From PALSA-1004 sp046715035 (GTDB taxonomy: Bacteria > Pseudomonadota > Gammaproteobacteria > Burkholderiales > SG8-41), in NCBI GenBank assembly GCA_046715035.1, contig JBKJZR010000129.1, positions 1 to 10,175 of the forward strand: a DNA stretch of 10,175 nt. Direction: 5' to 3'. Below, in pieces: positions 4,836 to 10,175 of this stretch. The stretch's first letter is position 1. Every line of letters begins with the position of its first letter. Position numbers and translations under genes: made by a program. The notes under the pieces were generated by a model that had not been told where the DNA came from, did not search any database, and was given only the letters and a program-made list of their open reading frames with translations.

Positions 4836-5822
4836 ATGAAAATCACGACATCTTTCATCCTTGCTTCAATCGCCGGTTTCACCGCGCTGCTCAGCGCGGC
4901 GGGCCCGTCGCTCGCGCTGCCTGTTTTTCATGCCGAAGCTCACACCGGTCCGCTAGCTATACTCGGTCAGCAATTTACAAGCAGTAGTCCCGTCAGCGCC
5001 TTAGTCGACACCGGCACCGTTATCATCCCGTCCGGGATTGCTTCCGCGAGCGGGGCCGCTCAGGCCAGTCCGGGGCAGTTAGGTGCCCGCGGCTTCGGAG
5101 CCCTATCCGTGCTCACTCCGGGGCTGGGCGGCACCCAATTCGGGGGCACTGGCGAGGCGCGTTTTATCCTTGACGATATTGTCATAAGCGGGCCGGTGGG
5201 GACGGTGTCCGGCTCCCTCAACCTTGTTGTCCACGGTGGTATGAGCGGTACCGTGAACACCGTCACCGGACCGGGCTACTTCTTGGGCGCAGTGGGAAGG
5301 AGCACGTCCGTCCAACTATCGGGTGGTTTTTTCGCCTTAGCACATACCCCTTTCGCCGGCAGCGTGATCCATACCAGCCAGGTTGGCAACTGCTTCTCGA
5401 CCGGTTGTGCACAAACCAACAGTTTTGTCGCGTCAGGGCTCTTTGACCGTTTCACCGGCGGTGCTATGAACCTGAACCTATCCCTACCGGTATTTATGGC
5501 GCAAGTCGGCGCGCCATTCACCTTGGACATGAGGCTTAGTGCCGGCGGCTCTGCTTCTTATATAATTCAGGGGACTACCGCAGGCGACTTCTCGCTGGAA
5601 GCCGACGGTTCTTCGAATTTCGCCAATACCGTGAGCTTCCCGACCGCTGGACCGGTATTCAACCTGCCGACAGGTTATACTGTCAATTCGGTCAGCGGCC
5701 TGATCGAGAATAATCAGTGGACAGGCGGTGCGGTGGCACCCGTTCCCGCACCGGCCTCGCTCGCCCTGCTGGGGATAGGGCTGGCCGGGTTAGCCGCGGC
5801 GAGACGGCGCAAGAAAGCCTAA
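4836..5822 (+). CDS. PEP-CTERM domain-containing exported protein (exosortase substrate)
   Basis: A 328-residue secreted protein. TGAGGGA (4825-4831) precedes the ATG at 4836; a GTG at 4824 overlaps that site and is less likely. Residues 1-27 form a signal peptide (MKITTSFILASIAGFTALLS, then AAGPSLA). The middle is a Gly/Ser/Thr-rich beta-type domain with no family I recognise and a single pair of Cys (NCFSTGC). The tail is a complete sorting signal: VPAPASLALL, a short hydrophobic helix (GIGLAGLAAA) and the basic RRRKKA end. The usual Pro-Glu-Pro is Pro-Ala-Pro here. In exosortase (EpsH/XrtA-type) bacteria such proteins are cut at this motif and delivered to the outer surface, often linked to exopolysaccharide and biofilm. 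No exosortase is in the window. The gene lies between 26-bp inverted repeats. Confidence 0.9.
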   Translation: MKITTSFILASIAGFTALLSAAGPSLALPVFHAEAHTGPLAILGQQFTSSSPVSALVDTGTVIIPSGIASASGAAQASPGQLGARGFGALSVLTPGLGGTQFGGTGEARFILDDIVISGPVGTVSGSLNLVVHGGMSGTVNTVTGPGYFLGAVGRSTSVQLSGGFFALAHTPFAGSVIHTSQVGNCFSTGCAQTNSFVASGLFDRFTGGAMNLNLSLPVFMAQVGAPFTLDMRLSAGGSASYIIQGTTAGDFSLEADGSSNFANTVSFPTAGPVFNLPTGYTVNSVSGLIENNQWTGGAVAPVPAPASLALLGIGLAGLAAARRRKKA

Positions 5823-5899
5823 CCTCATCACCTCCTGATAGCGAAAAATGGGGTCACCCATTAGAAGGCCGGGGTCAAGGGACGAAATGAAAGCAACGA

Positions 5900-5925
5900 T
5901 GGGGTCAGGTCTCGCATCGTAGCAT
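5900..5925 (-). repeat. Right inverted repeat of the PEP-CTERM cassette
   Basis: TGGGGTCAGGTCT, a 3-base variable part, then ATCGTAGCAT; 24 of 26 bases are complementary to 4541-4566. Two more GGGGTCA heptamers lie inside at 5850-5856 and 5871-5877, mirroring the extra TGACCCC on the left side. Confidence 0.85.
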
Positions 5926-5967
5926 TTGGCGAACTGCAGTAATTGGCTCCCGTCGGTCTCTGCGAGC

Positions 5968-5987
5968 CGTGACGTAGCGTGACGTAG
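5968..5987 (+). repeat. 10-bp tandem duplication
   Basis: CGTGACGTAG occurs twice in a row (5968-5977 and 5978-5987) between the right inverted repeat and the antidote remnant. It may be slippage or an insertion footprint. Confidence 0.8.
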
Positions 5988-6035
5988 TACACGTTGCTGC
6001 TTCCGGCCATCGCGCTTGACGGCGAACCGAGCGCC

Positions 6036-6191
6036 TTAGATACGCTCGACGGCGAATTTCAGCCCAGCCGCTCTGAGGATGGCGTGCAGGGTGGAAAACC
6101 GCGGATTGCCGGTCGACGATAGTGCGCGATATAGGCTTTCGCGCGGCACTCCCGCCGCCTTTGCGACTTTGGTACGAGCACCTCGACACAT
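6036..6191 (-). pseudogene. HigA-type addiction module antidote, C-terminal fragment
   Basis: The minus-strand frame ending at the TAA (6038-6036) encodes about 51 residues: RGARTKVAKAAGVPRESLYR, then ALSSTGNPRFSTLHAILRAA, then GLKFAVERI. This is the Cro/C1-type HTH and tail of the family annotated as probable addiction module antidote protein (typical form: TxxAKxAGLSRExLYKALSxxGNPxFxT). The N-terminal half of the usual roughly 95-100 residues is missing: upstream the frame runs into the pntB terminator, so an ATG at 6191-6189 would begin inside the domain. It belongs to the same toxin-antitoxin family as the HigB-type scrap at 4400-4495. The frame remains open much further upstream, but only as a shadow of pntB. 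Confidence 0.75.
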
Positions 6192-6205
6192 CGATGCGGC
6201 GCAAA

Positions 6206-6232
6206 CAAAAAAAGCCGCGACGGGCGGCTTCC
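6206..6232 (-). terminator. Rho-independent terminator of the pnt operon
   Basis: On the minus strand, AAGCCGC (6230-6224) pairs perfectly with GCGGCTT (6218-6212) around a 5-base loop, followed by seven T residues (6213-6207). It lies about 50 bases past the pntB stop and is correctly oriented. Confidence 0.9.
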
Positions 6233-6273
6233 TTCTGGATCCCGGCTCGCGCAATCGCGCGTCCGGAATGACG
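6233..6273. repeat. REP-like imperfect palindrome between pntB and its terminator
   Basis: TTCTGGATCCCGGCTCGCG, a short CAAT centre, then CGCGCGTCCGGAATGACG form an imperfect hairpin. The TCTGGAT...GGAATGACG layout is that of a dispersed intergenic palindrome common in proteobacteria. Assignment is from memory of similar elements. Confidence 0.5.
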
Positions 6274-6280
6274 TAAAAAC

Positions 6281-7660
6281 CTACAGCGCCTTGACGATGT
6301 CCTCGACGACCTTCTTGGCGTCGCCGAACACCATCATCGTCTTGTCCATGTAGAAGAGATCGTTGTCGAGGCCGGCGTAGCCCGCGGCCATCGAGCGCTT
6401 GACCACCATCACGGTCTTCGCCTTGTCGACTTCGAGGATGGGCATGCCGAAGATCGGGCTGCCGGGCGTTTTCGCCGCCGGATTGACGACGTCGTTGGCG
6501 CCGAGCACGAGCACCACGTCGGTGGTCGGGAAATCGCTGTTGATCTCCTCCATCTCGAGCACCTGCTCGTAGGGGATCTCGGCTTCCGCGAGCAGCACGT
6601 TCATGTGACCGGGCATGCGCCCCGCCACCGGGTGAATCGCGAAGCGCACATTGACGCCCTTCTCGTGCAACTTGTGGGCGAGTTCCTTCACGGCATGTTG
6701 TGCCCGGGCGACCGCCAGTCCGTAGCCGGGAACGATCACCACGCTGTCGGCGTTGCCCATCAGGAACGCCGCGTCGTCCGCGCTGCCGCTGCGATGTGTC
6801 TTCTGCTCCGCCCCGCCCGCCGCAACCGCGCCCTCCGCCGCACCGAAGCCGCCCAGAATGACTGAGATGAACGAGCGGTTCATCGCCTTGCACATGATGT
6901 AGGAAAGTATCGCGCCGCTCGAGCCGACGAGCGACCCGGCGATGATCAGCATGGGGTTGCCGAGCGAAAAACCGATACCGGCAGCCGCCCAGCCCGAGTA
7001 CGAATTCAGCATCGAAATGACCACCGGCATGTCCGCCCCGCCGATCGGGACGATGATCAGGAAGCCGAGCACGAACGCGATCGCGGTCATGGCCACGAAC
7101 GCGGTCCAGTTGGTCTCAGGGCTCAGAAAAAACCACAGACCGCAGCCCAGCATCGCGAGCGCCAGCACGAGGTTCACCAGGTGCTGACCGCCAAACGTGA
7201 TCGGCGCGCCGCTCATGCGTCCGGACAGTTTTAGAAACGCGATCACCGAGCCCGACCACGTCATGGCGCCGATGAACGTGCCGAGGAAAAGCTCGAGCTT
7301 GTTGGCCGTCGGCAGGGGCACCGGCAGGCTGAACGCGGCCGGACTGTTGACCGCCGCAATGGCGATGAACACCGCGGCGAGACCGACCAGCGAGTGCATG
7401 AAGGCGACCAGCTCGGGCATCGCGGTCATCTGCACGCGTTTCGCAATCACCATGCCGATGACACCGCCGAGCACGATGCCGCCGATGATGACCGCATAGT
7501 TCCTGGTGAGCGTCAGCGTCACCACGACGGCGAGCGCCATGCCCACCATGCCAAACATATTGCCGCGCCGCGCAGTCACGGGCGACGACAGCCCCTTCAG
7601 GGCAAGGATGAAGAAGACCGACGCGACGAGATAGGCGAGCGCGACCTGGTTGCCGGTCAT
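6281..7660 (-). CDS. pntB: NAD(P) transhydrogenase subunit beta
   Basis: A 459-residue membrane protein, close to the 462 of E. coli PntB. It combines the dII transmembrane half-channel (about residues 1-270, eight or nine hydrophobic segments) with the cytosolic NADP(H)-binding dIII domain (about 300-459). Landmarks are AFMHSLVGLAAV, with His89 at the position of E. coli beta-His91 in the proton path; GGADMPVVISMLNSYSGWAA; SSGAILSYIMCKAMNRSFIS; then dIII blocks GYGLAVARAQHAV, IHPVAGRMPGHMNVLLAEA, LVLGANDVVNPAA, VVKRSMAAGYAG and KTMMVFGDAKK. With PntAA and PntAB it couples inward proton flow to hydride transfer from NADH to NADP+, supplying NADPH. It is the last gene of the operon. No good Shine-Dalgarno sequence precedes the ATG at 7660; translation may depend on the repeat hairpin or on coupling. 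Confidence 0.97.
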   Translation of the reverse strand: MTGNQVALAYLVASVFFILALKGLSSPVTARRGNMFGMVGMALAVVVTLTLTRNYAVIIGGIVLGGVIGMVIAKRVQMTAMPELVAFMHSLVGLAAVFIAIAAVNSPAAFSLPVPLPTANKLELFLGTFIGAMTWSGSVIAFLKLSGRMSGAPITFGGQHLVNLVLALAMLGCGLWFFLSPETNWTAFVAMTAIAFVLGFLIIVPIGGADMPVVISMLNSYSGWAAAGIGFSLGNPMLIIAGSLVGSSGAILSYIMCKAMNRSFISVILGGFGAAEGAVAAGGAEQKTHRSGSADDAAFLMGNADSVVIVPGYGLAVARAQHAVKELAHKLHEKGVNVRFAIHPVAGRMPGHMNVLLAEAEIPYEQVLEMEEINSDFPTTDVVLVLGANDVVNPAAKTPGSPIFGMPILEVDKAKTVMVVKRSMAAGYAGLDNDLFYMDKTMMVFGDAKKVVEDIVKAL

Positions 7661-7674
7661 AGCGCCGCCGTCGC

Positions 7675-7755
7675 GTGAGGAGTGAAGGGTGAGGAGTCAG
7701 GAGCAGACCCCCCCCGGCTGTTTAACCGCCTCTCGCCTCGCGCCTCGCGCCTCAC
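7675..7755 (-). repeat. Inverted heptad-repeat element between pntAB and pntB
   Basis: On the plus strand four degenerate heptads, GTGAGGA, GTGAAGG, GTGAGGA, GTCAGGA (7675-7702), face four opposing heptads, GCCTCTC, GCCTCGC, GCCTCGC, GCCTCAC (7728-7755). The centre carries eight C residues (7708-7715) and TTTAACC. In the mRNA the arms can fold into a long imperfect hairpin. The pntAB stop codon (7752-7754) lies inside the outermost heptad. A related but more degenerate element fills the pntAA-pntAB gap. Confidence 0.85.
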
Positions 7756-8057
7756 TTCGGCTCTCCCTTCGGCTCTTTTTTCTTGAACATCCCGAGCATG
7801 CGCTGCGTAACCAGGAAACCGCCGAACACATTGATCGAAGCCAGCGTGACCGCTACCGCGCCGAGCCACACGCCCCAGTCGCTCTCGGCCGGACCGGCGG
7901 CGAGCATGGCGCCCACCAGGATGATTCCCGAGATCGCGTTGGTGACCGACATGAGCGGCGTATGCAGCGCGGGCGTGACGTTCCACACCACGTGGTAACC
8001 GACGAACACCGCGAGCACGAACACGGTGAGATAGAAGATGATGGGATCGACAGCCAT
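7752..8057 (-). CDS. pntAB: NAD(P) transhydrogenase subunit alpha part 2 (membrane part)
   Basis: A 101-residue protein, the separate dII membrane portion of the alpha subunit in organisms with a three-gene transhydrogenase (as in Rhodospirillum). Three or four hydrophobic helices are visible: PIIFYLTVFVLAVFVGYHVV, ISGIILVGAMLAAG and WLGAVAVTLASINVFGGFLV, followed by the basic end QRMLGMFKKKEPKGEPK. The family block VTPALHTPLMSVTNAISGII is complete. AAAGGAG lies 6 bases before the ATG, a strong ribosome binding site. Its stop codon is embedded in the heptad-repeat element. In the complex it forms part of the proton channel with PntB and anchors the PntAA domain. Confidence 0.95.
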   Translation of the reverse strand: MAVDPIIFYLTVFVLAVFVGYHVVWNVTPALHTPLMSVTNAISGIILVGAMLAAGPAESDWGVWLGAVAVTLASINVFGGFLVTQRMLGMFKKKEPKGEPK

Positions 8058-8078
8058 GATTGCTCCTTTGGAACGACA

Positions 8079-8134
8079 ACGAGTAAGGGTCAGGAGTAAA
8101 GCGCGCGTTAAGCGCTTCCCGCCTCACGCCTTAC
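8079..8134 (-). repeat. Degenerate heptad-repeat element between pntAA and pntAB
   Basis: On the coding (minus) strand, starting at the pntAA stop, it reads TAAGGC, then 7-base units GTGAGGC, GGGAAGC, GCTTAAC, GCGCGCT, TTACTCC, TGACCCT, TACTCGT. GTGAGG-type units at the start face ACTCC and ACCCTTAC units at the end, around a TTAA centre with an AAGCGC/GCGCTT stem. The TTAA centre falls in the same heptad phase as GGTTAAA in the element at 7675-7755. The pntAA stop codon is again inside the outermost unit. Confidence 0.65.
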
Positions 8135-9258
8135 TGCTTCTTAACCGCTTCGCCACCGATGCACACGAGCGTGCCGGCGATGATTTCGTCTTCCCGATTC
8201 AGGTTGAGCTGGCCGGTTTTCGCATCGACCAGCAGATTGAAGAACGTGAGCACGTTGCGCGCATACAGCGCGCTCGAGTCCGCCGCCACCAGCGCGGGGA
8301 TGTTGGCGATGCCGATGATGTGCACCCCGTCCCTGACGACGGTGCGGTCGGGCTCGGTGCCTTCGACGTTGCCGCCCTGCTCGGCCGCCATATCGACGAT
8401 CACCGAGCCGGGTTTCATCGATTTCACCATGTCCTGGGTGACGAGCACGGGCGCCTTGCGTCCGGGGATCAGGGCGGTAGTGATGACGATGTCGGCCTGC
8501 TTGATGCGCTCGGCGACAAGCAAGGCCTGGCGCTTGCGGTAGTCGTCACCCATGTCGCGCGCGTAACCGCCCGCGCCTTTCGCCAGCTCTTTCTCGGCAT
8601 CGGTCAGCGGCACTTCGATGAATTTCGCGCCGAGCGATTCGACCTGTTCCTTGGTTTCGGGCCGCACGTCGGTCGCTTCGACGACCGCGCCGAGACGCTT
8701 GGCGGTCGCGATCGCCTGCAATCCCGCCACGCCCACGCCCATGATCACCACGCGCGCCGCCTTGACGGTGCCGGCCGCCGTCATCAGCATCGGCATGAGG
8801 CGCTGGTACGTGTTGGCCGCCATCAGCACGGCCTTGTATCCGGCTAGGTTCGCCTGCGACGAAAGCACGTCCATGCTTTGGGCGCGCGAGATGCGCGGCA
8901 GCGATTCCATGGCGAAACCCGTGAGGCCCTGTTTTGCCAGCGCGTCGATGCCGTCTTTGTTGTGCGGGCTCAGCAGGCCGATGAGGACGGTGCCTGTGCG
9001 CATGCCGGCGAGCTCCTGCGCATCCGGCGCACGCACCTTCAACACGATTTCCGCAGCCTGGTAGATTTCGGCAGCGGTGCGGGCGATGGTTGCACCCGCG
9101 GCGGCGAACTGCTCATCGGGAATGCTCGCGCCCGCACCGGCCCCCGCCTGCACCAGCACGGTGTGATGTCCGCCTGCCAGCAGCTTTTTTACGGTTTCGG
9201 GTGTCGCGGCGACGCGCTTCTCGTCGCTGCGCGTTTCGGCCGGAATGCCAAGTTTCAT
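8131..9258 (-). CDS. pntAA: NAD(P) transhydrogenase subunit alpha part 1 (NAD(H)-binding)
   Basis: A 375-residue soluble dI subunit, close to the 384 of Rhodospirillum PntAA. It opens with MKLGIPAETRSDEKRVAATP, carries RISRAQSMDVLSSQANLAGY (122-141), and has the Rossmann motif GVGVAGLQAIATAKRLGA (174-191) for NAD(H), followed by the acidic ATDVRP strand end. Later conserved blocks are GARDMGDDYR-like GGYARDMGDDY, TTALIPGRKAPVL, GSVIVDMAAEQGGN and IGIANIPALVAADSSALYARN. It ends before the membrane segments, which are encoded separately by pntAB. The ATG at 9258 is chosen because it gives the family N-terminus and has GGGGAG about 10 bases before it; in-frame extension to 9366 would add a basic, non-homologous leader covering the promoter. 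It is the first gene of the operon and is divergent from mutL. Confidence 0.96.
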   Translation of the reverse strand: MKLGIPAETRSDEKRVAATPETVKKLLAGGHHTVLVQAGAGAGASIPDEQFAAAGATIARTAAEIYQAAEIVLKVRAPDAQELAGMRTGTVLIGLLSPHNKDGIDALAKQGLTGFAMESLPRISRAQSMDVLSSQANLAGYKAVLMAANTYQRLMPMLMTAAGTVKAARVVIMGVGVAGLQAIATAKRLGAVVEATDVRPETKEQVESLGAKFIEVPLTDAEKELAKGAGGYARDMGDDYRKRQALLVAERIKQADIVITTALIPGRKAPVLVTQDMVKSMKPGSVIVDMAAEQGGNVEGTEPDRTVVRDGVHIIGIANIPALVAADSSALYARNVLTFFNLLVDAKTGQLNLNREDEIIAGTLVCIGGEAVKKQ

Positions 9259-9316
9259 CGCGTTGTTTCTCCCCTGGCCGCGCGCGTCGTGACGATGCGA
9301 GCCGCAGCCGCGCGCC

Positions 9317-9322
9317 ATTATA
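9317..9322 (-). promoter_or_regulatory. Candidate -10 box of the pnt operon
   Basis: TATAAT on the minus strand, about 59 bases before the pntAA start. No good -35 hexamer is seen 16-18 bases upstream, so an activator or an extended element may be needed. Confidence 0.5.
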
Positions 9323-9375
9323 AGGGAAAAGCCTGCACGGCTATAACTCCGGTCAGCCACGCGCACATCGCCAGT

Positions 9376-9381
9376 TATAAT
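9376..9381 (+). promoter_or_regulatory. Candidate -10 box immediately before mutL
   Basis: A perfect TATAAT ends only 5 bases before the mutL ATG at 9387, and no Shine-Dalgarno sequence is present. If it is used, transcription would start at or next to the start codon, giving a leaderless message. The -35 region is weak (TCAGCC at 17-bp spacing). Confidence 0.45.
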
Positions 9382-9386
9382 CTTCC

Positions 9387-10175
9387 ATGGCCGCCATCCA
9401 GGTTTTGCCCGAGCTTCTGATCAATCAGATCGCCGCCGGTGAGGTGGTCGAACGTCCGGCGGCGGCGCTCAAGGAATTGCTCGAGAACAGTCTCGATGCC
9501 GGCGCGCGCGAGGTCAGCGTGCAGCTCGCCGGCGGCGGCATGAAGCTGCTGAAGGTCGCCGATGACGGCTGCGGCATCGGTAAGGAAGAGCTGCTGCTGG
9601 CGCTCGCACGCCATGCAACGAGCAAGATCGCGACGCTCGACGATCTCGAGCGCATCGCCAGCCTCGGCTTCCGCGGTGAAGCGCTCGCGAGCATAGCCGC
9701 GGTCGCGGAGCTGACGCTGACGAGCCGCGCCCGCCATGCGCCGCATGCCTGGTCGATCAGCGCGGCGGGCGGCATCTGCGCCGAGCCGAAACCGGCCGCG
9801 CACGAGCCCGGCACCAGCGTCGAGGTGCGCGATCTCTATTTCAACACGCCCGCGCGCCGCAAGTTCCTGCGGACGGAATCGACCGAATACGCGCATTGCG
9901 ACGAGGTCTTCAGGCGCATCGCGCTGGCGAGCCCCGGAGTCGCGTTCAGGCTGCAGCACAATGGACGCGCGCAGTGGAACCTTGCGTAGCAGACGCCTGC
10001 GCAGCGCATCAGCGCCGTGCTGGGACCCGAATTCGAGGCGGCGGCGCTCGCCATCGACAGCGCGGCCGGCGATATCAGACTGAGCGGGCTGGCCGGTTTG
10101 CCGTCGGTCGCCCGCGGCGCGCGCGCCGCCCAGCACAGTTTGGTCAAAGGTGGTTTAGTGCGCGATAAAGTTCTA
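9387..10175 (+). pseudogene. mutL: DNA mismatch repair protein MutL, interrupted by in-frame TAG; 3' end outside window
   Basis: MutL is the GHKL ATPase that links MutS mismatch recognition to MutH or endonuclease action and to UvrD. The N-terminus is textbook: LINQIAAGEVVERP, KELLENSLDAGA (Glu30 the expected catalytic base, Asn34 the Mg ligand), DDGCGI (59-64), RHATSKI (75-81), SLGFRGEALASI (92-103), TSVEVRDLYFNTPARRKFLR (143-162). Codon 201 (9987-9989) is TAG. The same frame then resumes MutL-like sequence, including QRISAVLGPEF and LSGLAGLPSVARGARAAQ, up to LVKGGLVRDKVL at the edge, where the family has (F/Y)VNGR(F/M)(V/M)RD. Thus a premature stop truncates the product within the second half of the ATPase region, and conserved Asn and Arg read Lys and Gly. 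This is a pseudogene if the bases are right; an assembly or base-calling error near a contig end is the main alternative. The start fits the usual MutL N-terminus. Confidence 0.85.

Noticed and set aside
6036..6893. Long minus-strand open frame of 285 codons overlapping pntB
   Set aside because: Only the last 51 residues resemble a protein family (HigA-type antidote). The rest is an Arg/Gly-rich shadow of the pntB frame and crosses the pnt terminator.
8038..8847. 269-codon plus-strand frame opposite pntAA
   Set aside because: Its His/Arg/Asp-rich composition is that of an antisense shadow of a GC-rich gene; pntAA is complete on the other strand.
9375..10136. 253-codon minus-strand frame opposite mutL
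   Set aside because: Antisense shadow of mutL with biased composition and no motif.
1..10175. tRNA or rRNA genes, or a prophage or integron
   Set aside because: No cloverleaf, rRNA motif, integrase or attC-like array was recognised on either strand.

Overview
The window looks like the chromosome of a GC-rich betaproteobacterium, probably of the Burkholderiales or a neighbouring order. The evidence is an orphan tripartite-tricarboxylate (Bug/TctC) binding protein, a PEP-CTERM exosortase substrate, a transhydrogenase split into three genes (pntAA-pntAB-pntB), and amiC and mutL in the same orientation. This assignment is inferred from gene content; no rRNA or tRNA is present.

Layout. The 3' end of amiC (1-408, +) and the 5' part of mutL (from 9387, +) bracket the window. 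In many betaproteobacteria these two genes are close neighbours, so the roughly 9 kb between them looks like an accessory or rearranged block. From left to right the block holds: a repeat-rich gap (561-775) whose last copy supplies the ribosome binding site of a tctC-like gene (784-1791); an out-of-frame C-terminal remnant of a threonine-synthase-like gene (1801-2245); a winged-helix/Fic regulator-like gene with its own promoter and a 25-bp palindrome over the -35 box (2375-3755); an intact hicB antitoxin with a hicA toxin broken by a TGA (3968-4371); a minus-strand scrap of a RelE/HigB-type toxin (4400-4495); a PEP-CTERM gene bounded by a 26-bp inverted repeat (4541-5925); a minus-strand scrap of a HigA-type antidote (6036-6191); and the complete minus-strand pntAA-pntAB-pntB operon (9258 to 6281) with a clear terminator (6206-6232).

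Decay. Beyond the threonine-synthase remnant and the two toxin-antitoxin scraps, two genes carry single in-frame stops: TGA where hicA should encode Trp, and TAG at codon 201 of mutL. The last 13 codons of mutL also change codon use and lose conserved residues, so assembly or base-calling error near the window edge is a real alternative there.

How the genes work together. The pnt genes encode the full proton-translocating NAD(P) transhydrogenase. Each of its two intercistronic gaps carries a related element built from degenerate 7-base units in inverted arms, with the upstream stop codon inside the outermost unit. The PEP-CTERM protein needs an exosortase encoded elsewhere, and the binding protein has no TctA/TctB partner here. 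The most distinctive system is the Fic gene: it keeps a Fic-type inhibitory motif but has Gln where the catalytic His normally stands, has a DNA-binding N-terminus, and has a palindromic operator-like site with an extra half-site at its own start codon. This suggests an autoregulated DNA-binding Fic variant rather than a standard AMP-transferase.
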